Below, one piece after another: positions 57,590 through 64,000 of a DNA stretch of 64,000 nucleotides. The DNA comes from Nephrocerus scutellatus (lineage: Eukaryota > Arthropoda > Insecta > Diptera > Pipunculidae): contig OX352761.1 of assembly GCA_947095585.1 (NCBI GenBank), positions 128,680,277 through 128,744,276 on the forward strand. The letters run 5' to 3'. Under the pieces are notes generated by a model that was not told the origin of the DNA, did no database searches, and saw only the letters and a list, made by a program, of their open reading frames with translations. Positions within the stretch are counted from its first letter, which is position 1; each line of letters begins with the position of its first letter. The position numbers were made by a program, and so were the translations under genes.

Positions 57590-58240
57590 AATAAGCTCTG
57601 ATACTGCACTTTTTATTGACATTTGTTCTCAGTATACTCAGGCAAATCATAATAAATAGACACATATCTGAACAACGCTAACAAATTATGCAAATAATCC
57701 AAGTCGTCGACTTGCACAACTTATAAACGACTTCCTGATTTTTACGGCGCATATAATCGTCCATCTGAGCAAGCCATCTGTCGAGCTGTTAATAAGCAGA
57801 ATTTCCGAGTATGGAATGAGACCAATCCGCAAGAGACCCTACAAACTCCATTACATCCAAACAAATTCACCGTTTGATGAGGTCTACACCCACCGGTCCT
57901 TATTTCTTCAAAAATGAGGCCGTAGTTAGCTTTACATTCAATGGAGATCGTTACCGCACTACGATAAATGATTTTTTGTTTGAATGTATGGATGAATTTG
58001 ATTTAGACGAGATTTAGTTTCAATAGAAATGGTTATGCTGATAAACAAGCAACAATTGACGCCTCGGAAGCCAACATTGTTCGAATTATTTGTGACATAC
58101 TTCCGGCAGTGTCGAAAATGCGCTTCGTCAAGAACAGCCCTGATGCCTAAAATCATTTTCAAATATTATTGCCATATATATAAAACAATTTGTTTAAGAT
58201 TAATGCTTTTATGTAGTTTTTACAATTTAAAGTTATATCG
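57590..58240 (+). pseudogene. Mariner-like (IS630/Tc1) transposase remnant with two internal deletions
   Basis: RLPDFYGAYNRPSEQAICRA (57728-57785, DNA-binding N-terminus) jumps directly to VNKQNFRVWNETNPQE, so the linker and first catalytic Asp are deleted. TPLHPNKFTV is followed by two TGA codons where the family has Trp-Cys. A frameshift leads to GPYFFKNEAV, TFNGDRYRTTINDFLF and FDLDEI, TAG (for Trp), FQ, TAG (for Gln). A second deletion removes both remaining catalytic Asp blocks and joins to NGYADKQATIDASEANIVRI, ending in KMRFVKNSPDA. The 3' side runs to a GGGTTTAAAAAAA edge near 58245. Confidence 0.85.
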
Positions 58241-58639
58241 GGTTTAAAAAAACAAACAAAGAAATATGACAAAAAGGATGACAAACTGAAATAATCGTAG
58301 ACCAGTAGGAGGGTCGCTTAACAGAAGTCATTAGATAAAAGAGAAGTGTACTAAGAAACTTTTGGCAGGAGTATAAGCTAAAGTTCGTACGGAACTATGA
58401 ATTCTGAAGGCAAAGCTTAAGTAACGATCTTGTACGAGCAATAGAATAAATAAGTTCGAAAAACTTAGTAAGAAGGAGGCTGGTTATTAATGGAATGCGA
58501 GCAGAGAACTAGGCCAAACAAATCGCTCATTCTAGGCAACATCTTATACCCAAGGGGCCTGGAAAAATGTGATCTGCTTTTCTTATTTTTGAGTCTACTT
58601 TCTATATATGTGTCTATAATTCGCAGATGGAATTCTCAT
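58241..58639. other. Unassigned sequence
   Basis: No motif was found. Confidence 0.35.
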
Positions 58640-59330
58640 GCTAAGAAAACAAAAGATAGACTCAGCGGTTTTTTTAAGATGATTTTTTAAACTGAATGCA
58701 TACCGCTCTTCAGATGTTCTGCCAGGACAAGAAATCTTCAAAGATAATGGATGTGAGTGTCTTTCTCATTTACATTCTTTCAGTTCCTGCAGAAGATGTT
58801 ATGCGGTAAACCCAGCTTATCAGCATGGCTGACCCCTGACCAGTGACCCGCAATGATAGCCATAATTCTGCAATATCCTTACGAGAACTGATATCAACTC
58901 GGTCTCAAATTTTAATGTTGAACGACCATAGCGTTCTTGATAAGGCGCAGTTAGTCAGACTGCTTTACCTTAGTAGTGAAGAAGGAGAGAATTTGTTCTT
59001 TGTCGGTGCTCATTGGGCAGCTTACTCTTTCCATTTAACCATGGTGATGCACTTCTTGGAAATTCGTCCTCTCTGTAGTTACAATCTGTTACTGTGCCCT
59101 GACACCCATACTATTGTGATATCCATGATTTGGCTAATCGAAGCCAGTTTAACCAGTTTCGATATGTTGACGGTCACATGAATGGCTTTTATTCCCGATT
59201 GGCTACTTACACTTATACCAACCCTTTCAATTTCTGCAGCTCTATAGCTTAAAATGGCCTGCAGGCCTCTCCTACTGGTACGATTTTGTAGCTCTTATCA
59301 AAACGATATAAGAGAGCCAATAAAGGAGAC
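58640..59330 (-). pseudogene. LINE RNase H and C-terminal Cys/His fragment, minus strand
   Basis: From about 59300 downward the frame gives LQNRTSRRGLQAIL, then VGISVSSQSGIKAIHVTVNI, where the catalytic Asp of the SDSQ motif is Ser. DITIVWVSGHSN follows (the VPGH strand with its His). After shifts, ELISVLVRIL, then DKLGLPHNIFCRN and NEKDTHIHYL (about 58800-58730) mark the C-terminal Cys/His tail. It belongs to the RNase H-bearing R1/LOA-like group. RT is missing. At least four frame changes. Confidence 0.7.
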
Positions 59331-62300
59331 CTACCAAGGCCAACCAAAAGTTTAATATTGAATTGTTTATTTTCTGGCATTCGACCGAAGGTTATATTAC
59401 ATTAGCATTATGTTACATGGTGGCATCTGATATCTGATGACAGCCACCCGTAACAAATGTTGAAGATGAGTAAGGAACACAAAAAGTTAATATATATGTA
59501 CTGCTATTTATGATTTAAAAAAAACACCTTCTCTTCAATAGCATAATATTATCTTTATCTTATTATCTTTGCGCTCTACGCACAAAGCATCGCAGACGAC
59601 ATATATAACACTCAAATATAAAAAAGGGGCAGAAATTAACGCCATGAGCTTAGTCATCCATATCCGTAAGATAAGTAAGCAAAAGGCTGGGATAATAATT
59701 TGCTACACAAACATTTCTCGCTCGAAGAACGATCGAGGAGAAATTGAAGTACAAAAAGTAACATGGGTGCCATTATTACATTGCGAAGCGATTTCTCTTA
59801 TTTAAGGTCATAAATATAACTTAAACAAAGTTAAAGCTAATAAAAAATGTCGCTTTTGGCTTAATGGTTGCGCGGAACATACTCGCGAGCGAGTGAGCGT
59901 GCACCGCGCCACCTCCTCGTTGGAAAAGTTACAATCCAAACAAATTCCTCTGGCATTCGTCCAGTCCTTGGGGCTTATCGGAAAACGCTCCCGATACGGT
60001 AGCACTGCAATATTGCAAACCTAACTTCTATGTCAGCTCAAAAAAAAAACGATTCGACACATAAACGAAGGACGCGCGAAGAGGTGCACATTGGCATTGC
60101 ACAGAGTATTTTTTTTTTCTTTCATACCGCGTGATACCAAGCAAAACTTCATGTGAGAGCGCAACGAGCGTAGAACAAACAAATGATTTATACTTTTCCC
60201 AGCGAGCGATAATAATCCTTTTTTCACACACCAGCAAACACACAAACACACATAAATTACCCCCAACTCGTCCTTTCATATCGGATTCCTCCACTCATTT
60301 ATTTTGAGATTTCCCGATGAAACCGCACCACAATTTTTGCACTTTCTTGGCCGCAATTTCCCGCTTGTTGTGACATTTTTGGGAACAAATTTGGCCGTTT
60401 TCACAAGCAAATGGATGCGAAGCAAAATCGTCTAAATGGTCGAACACAACCCAAATAATTTCGTAGCCAAATTTATATTTATCATTGCCAGTTTTCTGGT
60501 GCGGTGAGTGATGGGTGGTATCTTTGGCTCTGCACGAAGGGGATAAATTTATTTTCCATATTCGTTGGGGGCGAAATCACTGCACAGGCGGCGAGACCAC
60601 AAAGCGTAAGTTGGAGGTTAACTGGCAACGCGATTAGTGCGCATTTAATACAATCATATAGGGTTTACTTGTGAGATTAGTTAATTAACTTAAGTTAATA
60701 ATATTATTAATATTTTGATGAAACAGATTGTTGTGGTTCAAGGCCTAGTAACATTGCGCATCGCAACCATCTTTGTTGTGCGTGTTATATTATTGCACAA
60801 ATGGAAGAAATTTAAAGGCATATCCGATAATGGATATTAATATTCAGTTACCAGAGAAAAAATCAGAATCTTTTACTACGCTCCCCATTAAAATATGATA
60901 ACAATCTCATGAGATATATCCGCACAAAATCTATCACAGTTAAGCTTCTTTGTACAAAATGTCAAAGAAGTGATTTCTAGAGCAGTTGGGCACATTTGAA
61001 CCAAATTAAGTAAATCGAAAAAATGCTGGCAGCAGTCCAAAAAAAAACCACCCCATCCTACGCGACACTCTACGTTTTCACATTTATCTTCCAGCTGGAC
61101 TGGAATTGTATTCTAATAACCTAATGGACATGGCACACTTTAACGGAACGCTCCATTAAATTACAAAATTGCAAAATGATGCTTGAAACAACCAACAGGC
61201 AAGCTGGCGAACTGAAACTTAAAGAAAACTTTCGTAGACGTCTTTGCTTCGCCCACTCGTAATTGAGCTACGCACCAAAACTGCACATCATCATCGGCGG
61301 TTGGGGTCCTGTTGTTCGGCCCGAGAGGAAGAGGAAACGTTGCAAAATGTGTTTAAAATCCAATTATATGATTCTTTGGAAATTAAACATTTCTGTTAAT
61401 TGGATCGGATCCACTGCGAAGCAACGGAGGAAGGCAGCGAATTAAAGCGAGCCAGCAAGCGACCGAAAGATTCCTGGCCATTGAACCGAATGAACAAAGA
61501 AAACAGAAGAATCAGCAGAAGTGAAGAAAATTTATTCTTGGACAATTGGTTGACAAAATCATGAAAATGAAAAAGAAAACGCTCAAGAAAATCTGCTGAG
61601 TTATGTATCTAATGCTGATGTGGTTATGGTTTGGGGGGATATCAGTGGCGGATTCAACTGCAGGAATAGGCCCTTAATTGGAGAGATGTTGATGTTGATA
61701 TTGTTGAAAGGCAGCACGCTCTTCAGAACCACGCAATTCAAAAACTAATGGTTCCAGAGTGGGAGAAGAAAACTTTTTATTAGATGGAAAAACGTGGAGA
61801 GCTGAAAAACTCATTACACCCTTAATTCCTAGATGATGATGACTTTTGAAATCCAGTAACATTACATGAACACCCGAAATTTTAGTTTTCAGCAAAGAGC
61901 ACTTTGCTTACTCCTATGTAGATAGTCGTGGTAGGTAAGTGAGATAAAACTATACCAGAGCACTCAGACCGTCGGTCCATTGCACTCGTTACCAATGTAG
62001 GTTACAAATAACTATTTCACTATTCAGATAGACAAGAACTTGATCAACGATCAAAGTTCTTCTGTCGTTATTATATCCCTTCCGAAAACTTTCGTCCTTA
62101 GTATGCAATATGGGGACTGCCACAAAGAAAATGTATGGCGGTATACTCTCTTCCTTGATGCAAGACTAACATATATTGGATCCAATATAAGCCCCAACTT
62201 AAACATATGGCTTCCAGGTGGGTTTATACCCTGTAAGTTAACCGACAATATTTCCTTTTAGATATTCTAAAATGAATTTGGGCTATCAACAAACTGCTTT

Positions 62301-62904
62301 ACAGTTCTACATGTGTTTATACAGTTCGACAAGTGCTCCTTTTTGGCTTTCATAAATTTTCCAATACCAATAGTTGAGCTTGACTTGAGGCAAACCTAAT
62401 CAGTAAGAATAGTGGACAAAACGCTCCATGCAAATGCATCAGCAGACTCATGCCATTTATTCATGTATGGCGCAGAAACCAGATTACAGTAACTCTCTCC
62501 TATCTTGAGAAACCTAAAGAATAACTCTTGGTACCTCCGAGTTATTAACATTGTGAAAAAAATATGCTCCGATGGGCAGCACTAGTAGCTTTAATGATCA
62601 AAGATGAACTTCTTCGAAAGATCAATCACATATGATTTATGCACCACGCTTTTTCTACCAGCCTTCGATGGATGGATGAATTAAAGAAGACAAAGCTTAG
62701 CTAAGGAATGCTCAACGAAACAAAATTTTGTCGGGATCGAGGTTTGCGAAAATTTATGGAGCATTATCAGTGTCCGGCTACAGCATTTTAGACTAGAAGA
62801 CTTATACTTATTTTGATGTCATCCAGTTTAGCATCTCTAAACTTATTTCTTCACTTTTCCAATTTATAGTAAAATAAGTTAATTTAAAAAAAACTTTGTT
62901 TTTC
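59331..62904. other. Unassigned sequence
   Basis: 59820-60640 is less AT-rich and free of transposon motifs. 61200-61480 likewise. A stretch at 62560-62720 (LLRKINH, SLRWMDELKKTK) faintly recalls the C-terminus of an RTE protein but is too short to call. Confidence 0.35.
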
Positions 62905-63450
62905 AGGTACAACCTTTTTTTATACATCGACACACGCCACACACTCCTTTATTATTTGGTAACAATCGCCAAGATAGCTGTTTTTGAGGTCGGATCTATT
63001 TCAGATTATTTTCTTTTTCCATGCATCACAAGCGCCATACGCGACTCGCGCACGCGTCACACGCGGGATATCATTATTGCGAAAGGTGGTTAAAAAGGAC
63101 CTCAAAATATCAGAACAATTCCAACCATCACACGCGCCACATGCGAAACGCGATACACGTCACAAGCAGAATAAAAAAAAACTATATTTTGGACTTAAAC
63201 ACTCACAAAATTTCAGCTCTATAGTTCGTGTGGTAGTTAAAAGGGACATCAAAAAGGTTTGAAAAAAAAAATTCAACACATCACATGCGCCACACGCGAC
63301 ACAGGAAATGCGACATGTGGAATATAAAAAAATGCAAAAACAAAATATCAGCTCTATAGGTCATGTGTAAGGTGGCTAAAAAGAACCCTAAAACAGTCGA
63401 AAATACAGACAAAAGGTGGTCAAGTCAAGTTTTTAAATAGTTTTTAAAGA
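62905..63450 (+). repeat. CACGCG-associated repeat, best array copy
   Basis: The unit phrase GGTGGTTAAAAAGGACCTCA occurs at 63085, as TGGTAGTTAAAAGGGACATC at 63231 and as GGTGGCTAAAAAGAACCCTA at 63371, giving periods of about 146 and 140 bp. Between units, CAGCTCTATAG is followed by spacers of CACACGCG, CACATGCG and CACGCGAC words spaced 8-10 bases apart. The right edge GGTGGTCAAGTCAAGTTTTT equals 1287-1310. No coding capacity; element class unknown. Confidence 0.75.
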
Positions 63451-64000
63451 CATTCTTCCTTATCATCTTTGAATCTATAACCAAAATCAATCCCTGATTG
63501 TTTATTTAAATTTTAAAACAAACGCTCGCAGCATTTATGCTATGGAAAAATAACTTAATTGATAACCGTGCCCACAGTCAACAGTGGAACGCCCTCAATT
63601 TCCGTTTTGCCTAAGTGACACTAAAAATGCCACACCGAAAGGAAATGATCCTGTTAGTTTTTTAACTTTGTTCAAAAAATAACAATTATTAATTTCATTT
63701 TTTCATATTTTTTTTGTGTTTTGTTTTTTTCTTTGTATATTCGTGTGTGTATGTCATACACCATACAAACGATGAGTTTTCATTTTGTGAACAATGATGA
63801 CGACGACGGAAATTAAAATGAATGCAACAATGACATATATTTTTGTTCAGCTCTGGAGTTTGACCGGAGTGACCCCACTGAAGCAACATCAGGACACAAC
63901 AGGGCAGGATAACTTTATGAAAAAATTTAGAAATCAATTTATTTTGTGACATCTTTTTCAGAACTTTCATTTTTGCTCATAAAATGGTAAAAGTAATTAG
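63451..64000. other. Unassigned sequence
   Basis: T-rich runs at 63696-63735. No motif was found. Confidence 0.4.

Noticed and set aside
62560..62830. RTE LINE C-terminus
   Set aside because: Only faint resemblance over short words in more than one frame, with no GATGAT tail.

Overview
This window looks like AT-rich nuclear DNA from an insect, most likely a fly. The evidence is the mix of degenerate Jockey-, RTE- and R1/LOA-like LINE fragments, Tc1/mariner (IS630-type) transposase remnants, BEL/Pao and gypsy integrase scraps, a tRNA-derived SINE with an ATT-repeat tail, and the arthropod-type repeat head near 28087. I found no intact host gene. No open frame exceeds about 140 codons, and every frame with recognisable similarity is a decayed piece of a transposable element. 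The window is therefore either intergenic or the inside of a large intron. I name no species.

Layout. 0-4 kb: an AAGACCC-type minisatellite, a 123-bp direct duplication, a copy of a CACGCG-associated repeat, then a mariner remnant fused to a LINE RNase H fragment. 4-13 kb: mostly unassigned sequence, with a repeat with 133-bp internal tandem units, a tandem pair of tRNA-like segments and a perfect 14-bp inverted repeat. 13-17 kb: a candidate 5' exon with a strong splice donor, a mariner copy lacking its third catalytic Asp, then gypsy and BEL/Pao integrase pieces and a SINE on the minus strand. 18-22 kb: two further repeat-family copies, two SINEs and a clean 210-bp MITE with TA target duplications. 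22-36 kb: a CpG-rich unique block, RTE and other LINE fragments, a SINE, and a short-period array at 33.1 kb.

36-41 kb: a second AAGACCC minisatellite continuing into 84-117-bp tandem modules, then a LINE of the same family as the one at 53 kb. 43-50 kb: two LINE fragments head to head (the plus-strand one is Jockey and carries a SINE), an RTE 3' half, and a composite repeat at 48.8-49.4 kb. 51-59 kb: the CACGCG repeat, a BEL/Pao integrase fragment, an RTE tail, an R1/LOA-like LINE RT, a third mariner remnant and a minus-strand LINE RNase H fragment. 59-64 kb: largely unassigned sequence, ending in the best CACGCG repeat array.

Nothing here forms a functional pathway. The interest lies in how the repeats are built: several families carry their own internal satellites, elements are nested or fused end to end, and catalytic residues are lost in identifiable ways. 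Assignments rest on recognising protein motifs and on comparing copies within the window by eye. No database search was run, and percent identities were not computed.
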